From NZ13-RE01 sp964612975 (GTDB lineage: Bacteria > Dictyoglomota > Dictyoglomia > Dictyoglomales > Dictyoglomaceae): 64,000 bases of DNA. How positions within the stretch are numbered: position 1 is the stretch's first letter; each line of letters starts with the position of its first letter. The notes under the pieces are model-generated. The model was not told where the DNA came from, searched no databases, and saw only the letters and a program-made list of their open reading frames with translations. Position numbers and translations under genes: made by a program. Shown one piece after another: positions 33,145 through 41,097 of this stretch. The stretch covers positions 62,001 through 126,000 of the forward strand of contig CAZTGC010000003.1 of NCBI GenBank assembly GCA_964612975.1. Direction: 5' to 3'.

Positions 33145-33750
33145 TTAAACAGAATAAACTTTTAAATATTTTAAAATTCCTAGGAAGATAAAAAGAGATG
33201 AAGGGACTAAAAGATTATCAATAATTAATATACTTCCTAAACATTTTAGGAAATAACCTAAAAAAATATATATCCATGGAAACATATAATTTCCACGAAA
33301 ATGAATAAACACTTTCAAAGATATTAATAAAATCGCAAGGGAATCGATAAAAATGATAATCACACCTACCCTTTCAGGGAAAAAGGAGAATGAGGAGGGA
33401 AGAATAACAAAATGGTATGAAAGGTACATAATAAATAGAAAAATAAAAACTGGTATTAAAAAATAAGAATTTATTGGTATTTTTAAATAGGGTTTTATTA
33501 ATAGGAAAAAGGATATAAGAAGTAAGACCTCTAAAACAATAGTTATCAGAGACTTAAAGGGAAAATCAAAAAGTTTATTAATTGACGAGAAAAGAAAATA
33601 AATGCCTAATATTCTAAAAAAGTTTCTTTCATTGAGATCTATTCTTACAGCAAAAAGGGAAAGTATTACAACTAATAAAAATGAAAAAACCTCTATAAAG
33701 TTTAAAAATGAAGATATGGAAAAAAAGAAATAATATAAATCCTTTTCCAT
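33145..33750 (-). CDS. Seven-helix membrane protein of unknown function
   Basis: 201 residues with about seven hydrophobic helices ('FIEVFSFLLVVILSLFAV' through 'FIFLGILKYLKVYSV') and no conserved charge or catalytic motif. The layout resembles the membrane sensor part of signalling proteins without the output domain. One base separates it from the upstream unknown gene on the same strand, so the two act together; probably membrane partner of that protein. Confidence 0.6.
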   Translation of the reverse strand: MEKDLYYFFFSISSFLNFIEVFSFLLVVILSLFAVRIDLNERNFFRILGIYFLFSSINKLFDFPFKSLITIVLEVLLLISFFLLIKPYLKIPINSYFLIPVFIFLFIMYLSYHFVILPSSFSFFPERVGVIIIFIDSLAILLISLKVFIHFRGNYMFPWIYIFLGYFLKCLGSILIIDNLLVPSSLFIFLGILKYLKVYSV

Positions 33751-34623
33751 TTATACTTTACTCAGTTCTTCCTCTATAAATTTAGTTATAACAAAGGATA
33801 AATTCTTTCCTATTAATTTAGCAATCTCCCTTTGGAAATCATCCAGATTATATAAATAATCAGATTTGGGTAAATTGGGCTTAAAATATTTTTCAAAAAT
33901 TGCTAATCCTTTTCCTCCCGCCATCCTTTTTATAAACTCTACCATGTTTAGGTATTTTTCCATGGAAACCGATCTCACAAATTTTATCTCTAAAGGTTTT
34001 ATCATTTTATCCCTTTTGAAGGAAAACATAGTCAGTTTTGTTTTAGGATTGGAAAGTAATGGGATTAAGGAATCAGGAATATGATTAATAAACTCCCTCA
34101 TAGGGAATAATTCCTTTATTCTTCCCCTTTCCAATATAAGTCCTTTACCTTCATTACAAAATACATACTCCTTTCCTTCCCCTGAGAAGGATAGTATTCC
34201 TGTGAATTTTTCCTCAAATAAGAGATTAAACAGCTTTGATATATCTAAGACTTCATAATCAAGACTACTATAGCTAATCTCTCCATAATATAAGGACAAA
34301 ATACTATTTGCTATTTCTTCATCATATATACTAAATATGTTAATGAAAAGATTCCTATTTAACGTCTGAAAATAAGATAATGCACTTTGATTTAGGATTA
34401 AATTCTCCATATCTATATAGGAACTTGCAATATAAGATTTCTGGGAATAAAAAAGGGTAAAATGGAAATTTTCTCCTTCCATCTCTAAAAGCTCAAATTT
34501 ATCAAAAGCTTGAGGAGTGGTCGAATATTTAGATAAATCAAAAAAGGAGAGATTTATATTCCTAATCTTAGGATCTAAAATTCTTTCAAAGGGCAACTCT
34601 TTTAATAAAAATTCCTTGGGCAT
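33751..34623 (-). CDS. Uncharacterised protein with DUF4388-like part
   Basis: 290 residues, soluble, no signal. The middle 'KFTGILSFSGEGKEYVFCNE' followed by 'GKGLILERGRIKELF' recalls DUF4388/PATAN-type domains ('tGvL.v...g.....f.nG.I..a') of signalling proteins; the rest is not recognised. Starts 16 bp past the lyxose isomerase gene on the same strand, and is cotranscribed with the 7-helix membrane protein. Role unknown; a signalling pair is one guess. Confidence 0.5.
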   Translation of the reverse strand: MPKEFLLKELPFERILDPKIRNINLSFFDLSKYSTTPQAFDKFELLEMEGENFHFTLFYSQKSYIASSYIDMENLILNQSALSYFQTLNRNLFINIFSIYDEEIANSILSLYYGEISYSSLDYEVLDISKLFNLLFEEKFTGILSFSGEGKEYVFCNEGKGLILERGRIKELFPMREFINHIPDSLIPLLSNPKTKLTMFSFKRDKMIKPLEIKFVRSVSMEKYLNMVEFIKRMAGGKGLAIFEKYFKPNLPKSDYLYNLDDFQREIAKLIGKNLSFVITKFIEEELSKV

Positions 34624-34638
34624 AAATTGCCCCTAAAA

Positions 34639-35181
34639 TTAGTCCTCTATTATTGGAATCCTTTTTATTTCAGGATCTGTAAATATATCATATTCATCGG
34701 TATTTTTTGTGGAGAATTCTGATATAACTGCTCCCTCTTCTCCTGCCTGAAACCAATGAAGAGTATTAGGGGAAAGAATATACTGTTCTCCAGGACCAAG
34801 TTCTATCTCATGCCAAACTGTAAAATACTCCCTTTTATCCTCTGGGACTATTGCCTTGGGATTTTTGGTTACTTCTCCTGGAACATAAAGATAAACTTTC
34901 CCCCATCTACATCTAAAAGTTTCCTCTTTTCCTTCTTCATTTCCCACTGGAGGATGTCTATGCTCAGGACATATCTGTCTTGGAAAAAGTATCAATTCCT
35001 TAGCACATACCCTTTCAGTATTTACATATACTAATACCTCCAATCCAATTTCATTAAGTCTTCCCAATCCAAAATCTGCTACCTCAATTTTATTTTTTTC
35101 CTCCTCAGTTAGGACTATATGGGCCTTCTCAAAGAAGAGAAGAGCTTTTTTTCTTGCCATTTCATACTCGCTTCTCTTCAT
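34639..35181 (-). CDS. D-lyxose/D-mannose isomerase (cupin)
   Basis: 180 residues, cupin fold. Manganese ligands are plain: 'CPEHRHPPVGNEEGKEETFR' (H-x-H-P...K-E) and a later His in 'PNTLHWFQAGE'. This is the family of D-lyxose ketol-isomerases (EC 5.3.1.15), which interconvert lyxose and xylulose, or mannose and fructose. Last gene of the polyol/2-oxo-acid operon, 1 base after the aldolase gene. Substrate in this pathway unknown. Confidence 0.85.
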   Translation of the reverse strand: MKRSEYEMARKKALLFFEKAHIVLTEEEKNKIEVADFGLGRLNEIGLEVLVYVNTERVCAKELILFPRQICPEHRHPPVGNEEGKEETFRCRWGKVYLYVPGEVTKNPKAIVPEDKREYFTVWHEIELGPGEQYILSPNTLHWFQAGEEGAVISEFSTKNTDEYDIFTDPEIKRIPIIED

Positions 35182-35182
35182 C

Positions 35183-35854
35183 CTAAATCCCCCCTTTTAA
35201 CAACTTCTTTCTATATTTTTCCGCTTCCAAGTTATTAATTTCATTGATTTGTTCCTTTGTAAAGAATACCATATTTCCCAAAAGTTTTGCAAAAATTACT
35301 GTTTTTATTCCATCTTCTATAAGGAGAGTTCTATAATAAGCCTCTCTCAAATTTGCACCTACGGTAACTAATCCATGATTTTTTATAAGAACACCATTAT
35401 GATTTCCTATTACTTCTCCCACTGCTAAGGCAAATTCCCTTCCCCCTGGAACCACATAATCAATAACAGGGATTTCAGAGCCAATAAGAGCAACCATATC
35501 AGGAGTAAAGGGCTTTAAGGTTTCCTTTTGAAAGGCATAGGCTATAGAAAAGGGAGGATGGGTATGAACTACAGCTAAAACATCATCTCTTCTTTTATAA
35601 CATTCCAAATGAAGCCACAATTCTGATGTGGGTTTCTTATTTCCCTCTCTAACCTCTCCAGTGTTGAAATCCACTCCTATATAATCTTCTTCTTCTGCAC
35701 ATTCAAAGGAAATTCCGCTTGCTTTCATATATACTATATCTCCCAATCTTACACTGGTATTTCCTCCCGGTCCCACTACTAATCCCTTTTCTGCAATTTT
35801 TTTACCAATTTCAACTAATTCCTTTCTTACAGTGTTTTTATCCCTCGAACTCAT
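35183..35854 (-). CDS. Class II aldolase (FucA/AraD/adducin family)
   Basis: 223 residues. Zinc site 'VVHTHPPFSIAYAF' (H-x-H) and 'LIKNHGLVTVGANLREAYYR' (third His), catalytic Glu in 'PTSELWLHLE', phosphate-binding 'GPGGNTSVRLGD' near the N-terminus. Such enzymes cleave L-fuculose-1-P, L-rhamnulose-1-P, ribulose-1-P and similar to DHAP (or glycolaldehyde) and an aldehyde. Start overlaps the epimerase gene by 17 bp, giving tight coupling. In this operon it probably performs the final cleavage of a ketose-1-phosphate. Confidence 0.9.
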   Translation of the reverse strand: MSSRDKNTVRKELVEIGKKIAEKGLVVGPGGNTSVRLGDIVYMKASGISFECAEEEDYIGVDFNTGEVREGNKKPTSELWLHLECYKRRDDVLAVVHTHPPFSIAYAFQKETLKPFTPDMVALIGSEIPVIDYVVPGGREFALAVGEVIGNHNGVLIKNHGLVTVGANLREAYYRTLLIEDGIKTVIFAKLLGNMVFFTKEQINEINNLEAEKYRKKLLKGGI

Positions 35855-36842
35855 AAATTATTCCTCCCTCTGGGATATAATTCCTGAGATATTCCGAAGT
35901 CTCTTTCAATTCCTTTAACAATTCTCTCTCTGTTTTTGTAGATGAAGGGATTACTTCTACTACTAAAATAATCCTTTCAACGGGCTTTAAATAATTGGAA
36001 ACAGGATTTTCTCTATAATTTTCATAGGCATATTTTATTGCCAATAAAATCTCTTCAATTTTTACATGTCCTATTCTATTATATTCCTTAGTAAAAGGCA
36101 AATGACTACTACTTTCCTTTGGGGTCTGTTGAAGATGAATTATAGGAGAAAAAACTGCATATCTTTTTAGCCATTCCACATAGGAAAGAGAGGCTCCATT
36201 AAGCCCATAATGCATTCCTGCCTGATGTCCCACATCTATAGTTATATAGAAAGGTGCGCCATTATTGTCTTTATTTACTTGAATTAAGAATTCCTCTGCC
36301 TCTTCTAAGGTCCAGGGTTTTTCGCTGGGAATATACATCTGTTCATTAGATATTCCCAAAAGTCCCTTTTCTTTAATAATTACAGAAAGTTCTCTAAATT
36401 CCCTATAAATATTTTCCATTCTTCTTTTTGTTTCCTCTTTATCCTCCAAAACCTCTACAGGAATTGCATCCCAATGTCCTCCAATATACCTTGCTCCCAT
36501 AATTTTTGCTATATCTATTGCCTTTATTATCCACTCTCTCATTCGTTGTCTTACCCTCTCGTCACTATGGGAAAGTCCGTGAAATCTATGGGTTGCCATC
36601 CCAGTATAATAATCCCATATAATTACATTGTATTTTTCAGAATATTTTCTTATCTTTTCTGCTGTTTCCCTTTGATATTCCTCATCTCCACTAAAAAAGG
36701 GATCCAATACATCACTACAAAAGGAGTGGTAATTATACCCTAATTCCCTTGTTAATTTAATAAAATTTTCAGGATTCTCCCATCTTCGTGTTAGGAAAGC
36801 TCCATTTATTCCAATATCCAAAAATACTTTCTTTTTTACCAT
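35838..36842 (-). CDS. Sugar epimerase/isomerase (xylose-isomerase-like TIM barrel)
   Basis: 334 residues, longer than the typical 260-290 because of an extended N-terminus and loops. 'FIGGHWDAIPVEVL'-like metal region ('RYIGGHWDAI'), 'SNEQMYIPSEKPWTLEEAEE' (Glu), 'YITIDVGHQAGMHYG' (Asp/His), 'IIHLQQTPKE' and 'ILVVEVIPS' (Glu) supply the usual metal site. Some relatives act on erythrulose phosphates or L-rhamnulose-type sugars; I cannot say which. It is 4 bp from the SDR gene. Confidence 0.78.
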   Translation of the reverse strand: MVKKKVFLDIGINGAFLTRRWENPENFIKLTRELGYNYHSFCSDVLDPFFSGDEEYQRETAEKIRKYSEKYNVIIWDYYTGMATHRFHGLSHSDERVRQRMREWIIKAIDIAKIMGARYIGGHWDAIPVEVLEDKEETKRRMENIYREFRELSVIIKEKGLLGISNEQMYIPSEKPWTLEEAEEFLIQVNKDNNGAPFYITIDVGHQAGMHYGLNGASLSYVEWLKRYAVFSPIIHLQQTPKESSSHLPFTKEYNRIGHVKIEEILLAIKYAYENYRENPVSNYLKPVERIILVVEVIPSSTKTERELLKELKETSEYLRNYIPEGGIIYEFEG

Positions 36843-36846
36843 TTCC

Positions 36847-37632
36847 TCACCTCATTTCTACCCCACCAGTAACATTAACTGCATCCCCAGTAATATAGGA
36901 TGCCTCATCGCTGGCTAAGAAAACTACAACATTTGCCACATCATCATAGGTGCATGCCCTTCCCAAGGGAATTTGTTTTAGATATCTTTCCCTTACCTCT
37001 TCTTTACTTATGCCCCATTTTTTTGCATATTGATCATATAGGCTATCCCTCCACAAAGGAGAATCTAAAAGATCTCCAGGACAAACAGCTACTACCCTCA
37101 CATTATAAGGGGCAAGATCCAATGCAATACTTTGAGTTAAACCAATTCCACCAAATTTTGATGCAGAATAGGCACAATTTCTAAAACTTCCCTTTTTTCC
37201 AGATTTTGAATTTATTTGAATTATAACTCCTGATCTTTGTTTTACCATAATCCTTGCAGCTTCCCTTGCACACAAAAAATAACCAGTTAGATTAACATCA
37301 ATTACTCTTTTCCAATCTTCCAAAGGAAATTCTATAATATCATAGGCAAGCAATATTCCAGCATTAGCAATCATTATATCCAACTTACCATATCTTTCTA
37401 CGGTTTTTTCAACTATATTTTTTACATTCTCTTCATTGGTAACATCACATTTAATTGCCATAGCAGTTCTTCCATATTCCTTTGTAATTTTTTCGGCAAT
37501 TTCCTCTGCCTTCTCATATTTAATATCAGCGATAGTAACAAAACAACCTTCTTCTACCAATCGGTAACATAGAGCTTCACCCAATCCTTGAGCGCCACCA
37601 GTAACTATTGCTATTCTATCCTTAAGTCTCAT
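36847..37632 (-). CDS. Short-chain dehydrogenase/reductase
   Basis: 261 residues. Classical SDR: cofactor loop 'TGGAQGLGEAL' (11-21), 'CDVTNEENV', 'ANAGI', catalytic Ser in 'IINSKSGKKGS' type segment ('VIIQINSKSG') and 'YSASKFGG' (Tyr-x3-Lys), with 'GDLLDSPLW' after. Close in length and motifs to sorbitol-6-phosphate 2-dehydrogenases. It oxidises a polyol phosphate or reduces a ketose phosphate with NAD(H). Its start overlaps the mtlD stop by 11 bp. Confidence 0.88.
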   Translation of the reverse strand: MRLKDRIAIVTGGAQGLGEALCYRLVEEGCFVTIADIKYEKAEEIAEKITKEYGRTAMAIKCDVTNEENVKNIVEKTVERYGKLDIMIANAGILLAYDIIEFPLEDWKRVIDVNLTGYFLCAREAARIMVKQRSGVIIQINSKSGKKGSFRNCAYSASKFGGIGLTQSIALDLAPYNVRVVAVCPGDLLDSPLWRDSLYDQYAKKWGISKEEVRERYLKQIPLGRACTYDDVANVVVFLASDEASYITGDAVNVTGGVEMR

Positions 37633-38818
37633 AATATTCCCTCCCTAATTTTTTCCTTAATTCCTGATAATAATAAATAATTTTTTTAGTAAAATTCTCT
37701 TCTAAAGAAAGTCCACAAATTTCTGTGAGAATATATTCAATTCCAAATCCTTTAATTTTTTCTTGGAGATCCCTTGCCTCTTCATCTTCAGAATGGTCAT
37801 AAAAAAGGGCACAAGCACATGTAAAGGCTATATTTTCAGGAAATATACCTTGAGAAAGACAGAGTTTTGCACCCCCAATAATTCTATCATCAGGTCCTAA
37901 TTTTCTTATGGGATCCCTTCCCACCCTTGTTATAGGATCCATAAGAAGTTGATTCTCAAATCTTTCTATAAGATCAGAAATATATTCTTGATATTCCCTT
38001 TTATCTATAGTTTTATATTTTAAATAAAGGGACTGAGAAATTTCCTCTATCACTCTATTAAATATTTTTCTTATCTCTGTATCCCTTATAGATTCATGAA
38101 TGAATCTATATCCCTTTATATATCCAAAATATGCAAGTACTGAATGTCCCAAATTATGGATAAATAATTTCTTGTCCATTTCCAAGTCAAAATTCTCAGA
38201 AGGTTTAAGTCCGAAAACTTGTGGTATATTCCCTTTAATAGCTTGAAGATTAAAGGGTAATAAATTATATTCCTCAGCTACTATTAATAAGGGATCTTCA
38301 AATCCATATCTTTTTCCTGATCCTGCTACCATTCTTGCAACAGTAGTCAAAACAAAGCCTACATTGTTTTTCACAAAATTTTTTTCCTCTTGACTTAAAT
38401 GTTTAAATATTTCATTTCTTAAAAGTTCAGGAGCGGATCTTAGATTTTCACAAATAAAAATATTTATGGGAGAGGGATTTTCATAAAATCTTTTTTTTAA
38501 TCCATAGGAAAAGGGAATAGCAATATCAGGAAGATTTTTCACTCCAACAGCTGTAAAGATTATTTCCCCCTGGATTATATATTGGGCTATTTCCTCCTCT
38601 TTGGAGGGAGAGAAGGCTAAAAAATTATCAATAACTAAATCCTTTATAGTTCCATCCCTTTGAAATAACTTTAAAGGATACTCTCCTTTTTTATTTAAAG
38701 CATCTACTAATTCTTTGTTTGCTTCCACAAAAATAATTTTATATCCTGATCTTTTTAAAAGATCAGCAATAAAACCTCTTCCTATATTACCTGCCCCAAA
38801 CTGAATGGCTATCTTCAT
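37622..38818 (-). CDS. mtlD: Mannitol-1-phosphate 5-dehydrogenase family protein
   Basis: 398 residues. NAD loop 'MKIAIQFGAGNIGRGFIADL' at the N-terminus, then 'VGFVLTTVARMV', and the long-chain dehydrogenase catalytic pattern K-x5-N-x3-H in 'DKKLFIHNLGHSVLAYFGYI'. It converts mannitol-1-P to fructose-6-P in known members. Here the start overlaps the upstream SorE-like gene by 4 bp. There is no mannitol PTS gene in the window, so its physiological polyol phosphate may differ. Confidence 0.9.
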   Translation of the reverse strand: MKIAIQFGAGNIGRGFIADLLKRSGYKIIFVEANKELVDALNKKGEYPLKLFQRDGTIKDLVIDNFLAFSPSKEEEIAQYIIQGEIIFTAVGVKNLPDIAIPFSYGLKKRFYENPSPINIFICENLRSAPELLRNEIFKHLSQEEKNFVKNNVGFVLTTVARMVAGSGKRYGFEDPLLIVAEEYNLLPFNLQAIKGNIPQVFGLKPSENFDLEMDKKLFIHNLGHSVLAYFGYIKGYRFIHESIRDTEIRKIFNRVIEEISQSLYLKYKTIDKREYQEYISDLIERFENQLLMDPITRVGRDPIRKLGPDDRIIGGAKLCLSQGIFPENIAFTCACALFYDHSEDEEARDLQEKIKGFGIEYILTEICGLSLEENFTKKIIYYYQELRKKLGREYYET

Positions 38819-40095
38819 AACTCTATCTTTAATTTTTCTTGATTAAGAAGATACTCTTCAGCCTCTGCACACCACCATCCCCCATTTTTCTTAACAATCT
38901 CCCAAAGATCTTTATATATAGGACGAAAATTCTCTTCTCTTTCATAACTTAATCTTTCGAGATCATCAATATTGGTTAATGGAAAATTCAAGTGGGTATA
39001 TATAAGTTTTTTCCCTCCTGGAATTTTAGGAAAATTTAAAAGAACTTCCCTTGCTGTGTTTATTCCTCCAATATGGGTTATCATGGGAGAGGGATTTAAT
39101 ATTCCCTTGGAAACTAATTCCAATGCATCCCACATATCCTTTGCATTTCCTCCAGATGTTGCTACTATGTGATGTTTATCATAATGGATCTTAAAGAAAT
39201 TAATCCTTGCAGAAAAATTATGCTCCGTAGGACCTGCAAAGAAATTCATACATCCATCTCTACCAAGGAGAGAATCTGCCTCTTCCACTAAATTACTACT
39301 GGGATATAATACAAAGATATCATCATATTTTATATTTTTATAAGATTGATCCTTCAAAGGATTTACAAATCTTAAATCTACTCCTTTCTCCTTTGCCTTT
39401 TCTGGGGGATATGCTTTTTTAGCTCTCTCCAACTTTACATCATCAATATCAGTTATTATCAATAAACTTGGTTTTTGGGGGCCATTTATAAAATAGTCTA
39501 AAAAACCTAAGCCCATAGGTCCTGCCCCACCTAATATTGCCAGTTTCCCCCCTCTTTTTATCCCCATAATGTGATCATAAATATTTTCTTTAGTATGATA
39601 CTGGGCACTTACAGCACCTACAATACAAGATATGGGTTCTACAAGAGAACCTTTGAAGAAGGAGTCCCCTTCATAAACTAAAAGACAATTTTGCTCCATA
39701 ACCTCCCTTGCAATTATTACCTTTGTGGCAAGTCCCCCAAGATATTTATAAGAATATCCGGGAGCACTTAAAACCCCTACAGGGCCCCCCTCATATAATA
39801 AGGCAGGTTGAATTGTAAACTTTTGTTCCTCTTCATATTTTCCCTTCCATCTTTTTCCTACCTTAAGAATTCTTCCTGCCATTTCATGTCCAACTATTAC
39901 AGGATTTTTATCTATATCCTTTGGGACCCTTGGATGCTCTGACCCTTGAATAATCTCCTTATATGTAGAAGGGCAACTGGTATCTGAGATTATTTCCCCT
40001 AATATTTCATCCTCCTTTATATCTGGAAGCTGAAACTTCTCTAATCTTAAATCTATTTTTCCATACATTCTTAAAGCTATAGTATCCGTAGGCAT
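38815..40095 (-). CDS. Zinc-dependent dehydrogenase, L-sorbose-1-phosphate reductase (SorE)-like
   Basis: 426 residues from ATG at 40095 (MPTDTIALRMYGK), chosen because the longer frame begins with TTG 24 bases upstream that lacks a ribosome site, whereas GGGGG precedes this ATG. MDR superfamily; catalytic zinc residues in 'DTSCPSTYKEI' (Cys), 'VGHEMAGRILKVG' (His-Glu) and 'SLVEPISCIVG' (Glu); coenzyme loop 'AILGGAGPMGLGFLD'. Length and N-terminus resemble SorE/YggP-like reductases, which interconvert L-sorbose-1-P and glucitol-6-P. Cofactor probably NAD(P). Confidence 0.8.
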   Translation of the reverse strand: MPTDTIALRMYGKIDLRLEKFQLPDIKEDEILGEIISDTSCPSTYKEIIQGSEHPRVPKDIDKNPVIVGHEMAGRILKVGKRWKGKYEEEQKFTIQPALLYEGGPVGVLSAPGYSYKYLGGLATKVIIAREVMEQNCLLVYEGDSFFKGSLVEPISCIVGAVSAQYHTKENIYDHIMGIKRGGKLAILGGAGPMGLGFLDYFINGPQKPSLLIITDIDDVKLERAKKAYPPEKAKEKGVDLRFVNPLKDQSYKNIKYDDIFVLYPSSNLVEEADSLLGRDGCMNFFAGPTEHNFSARINFFKIHYDKHHIVATSGGNAKDMWDALELVSKGILNPSPMITHIGGINTAREVLLNFPKIPGGKKLIYTHLNFPLTNIDDLERLSYEREENFRPIYKDLWEIVKKNGGWWCAEAEEYLLNQEKLKIEL

Positions 40096-40111
40096 GTTGA
40101 AACCCCCGTTA

Positions 40112-41083
40112 TTAGTCAATTAATAATTTTGGGCTTTCTAATAATTCTTTGACCTTCATTACAAATTTAGCTCCATATGCTCCATCTATCACCCTATGAT
40201 CTGATGATAAGGTCATCTCCATCATTTTTCTTATTTTTATTTCTCCATTTAAAACCACTGGTTTTTCTTGGATAGTTCCCGTTGTAAGAATTGCTACCTC
40301 AGGAGGATTAATAATTGCTAAAATTGAAGAAACCCCAAATACTCCTACATTATTTACAGTAATGCTACCATTGGAAATATCTTCTAAATTAAGCTTTCCT
40401 TCCCTTGCCCTTTCAATAAGGCTTTGTCTTTCCCTTGCTATTTCTTTTAAACTCTTTTTATCCGCAGATTTTATAACAGGAACCACAAGGCCCTCATCCC
40501 CTAAGGATGTTGCAAATCCTACATTTATCTCAGATAAAAGTTCTATTTCATTTTCTCTAAATCGGGAATTTATAAATGGAAAATCCTTTAAGGCCAGAGC
40601 AGTTGCCCTTATAATAAAATCATCAAAGGATATTTTTATCTCAAAGTCCTGTTCTGATTTAACATCAACAATCTCCGTCATATCTACATCAACAAATACA
40701 TAAAAATGGGGTATAATCTGTTTACTCTTTGATAGTCTTTCTCCTATAGTTCTTCTCATGGAAGAAAGGGGAATTTTTCTAGCTCCTGTCTCTTCTTTTT
40801 CTTTAATTTCTTCTACTATTTTTTTCTCCTCTATTTCCTCTTCCAAGGTATCTGAAAGATATGCTAAGATGGTTCCCACAGGAACAGTTTCCCCTTCCTT
40901 TACCAATATTTTTCTTAAGTAACCTTCCTTCTCACTTTCCAGTTCCATTACTGCCTTTTCTACCTCTATCTCCAAAACAGGTTCCCCTTTATTAATCCAA
41001 TCTCCCTCTTTTTTCAACCAAGTAATTACTGTCCCCACTTCCATAACTTCGCTAACCTTTGGCATAATTATATTTTTAATCAT
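40112..41083 (-). CDS. 2-oxo acid dehydrogenase E2-type acyltransferase (minimal)
   Basis: 323 residues. Lipoyl domain 1-78 with the lipoylatable Lys43 in 'EIEVEKAVMELES'; a short acidic linker (80-100); then directly the catalytic domain beginning 'ARKIPLSSMRRTIGERLSKS' with the active site HRVIDG at 296-301. The peripheral-subunit-binding domain that normally sits between lipoyl and catalytic domains and holds E1/E3 is absent. It transfers an acyl group from lipoyl-E2 to CoA in pyruvate/2-oxoglutarate/acetoin complexes. Immediately downstream of the fused E1. No E3 gene nearby. A lipoate-ligase-like gene is at 5280. Confidence 0.88.
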   Translation of the reverse strand: MIKNIIMPKVSEVMEVGTVITWLKKEGDWINKGEPVLEIEVEKAVMELESEKEGYLRKILVKEGETVPVGTILAYLSDTLEEEIEEKKIVEEIKEKEETGARKIPLSSMRRTIGERLSKSKQIIPHFYVFVDVDMTEIVDVKSEQDFEIKISFDDFIIRATALALKDFPFINSRFRENEIELLSEINVGFATSLGDEGLVVPVIKSADKKSLKEIARERQSLIERAREGKLNLEDISNGSITVNNVGVFGVSSILAIINPPEVAILTTGTIQEKPVVLNGEIKIRKMMEMTLSSDHRVIDGAYGAKFVMKVKELLESPKLLID

Positions 41084-41097
41084 TTTTTTTCCTCCCC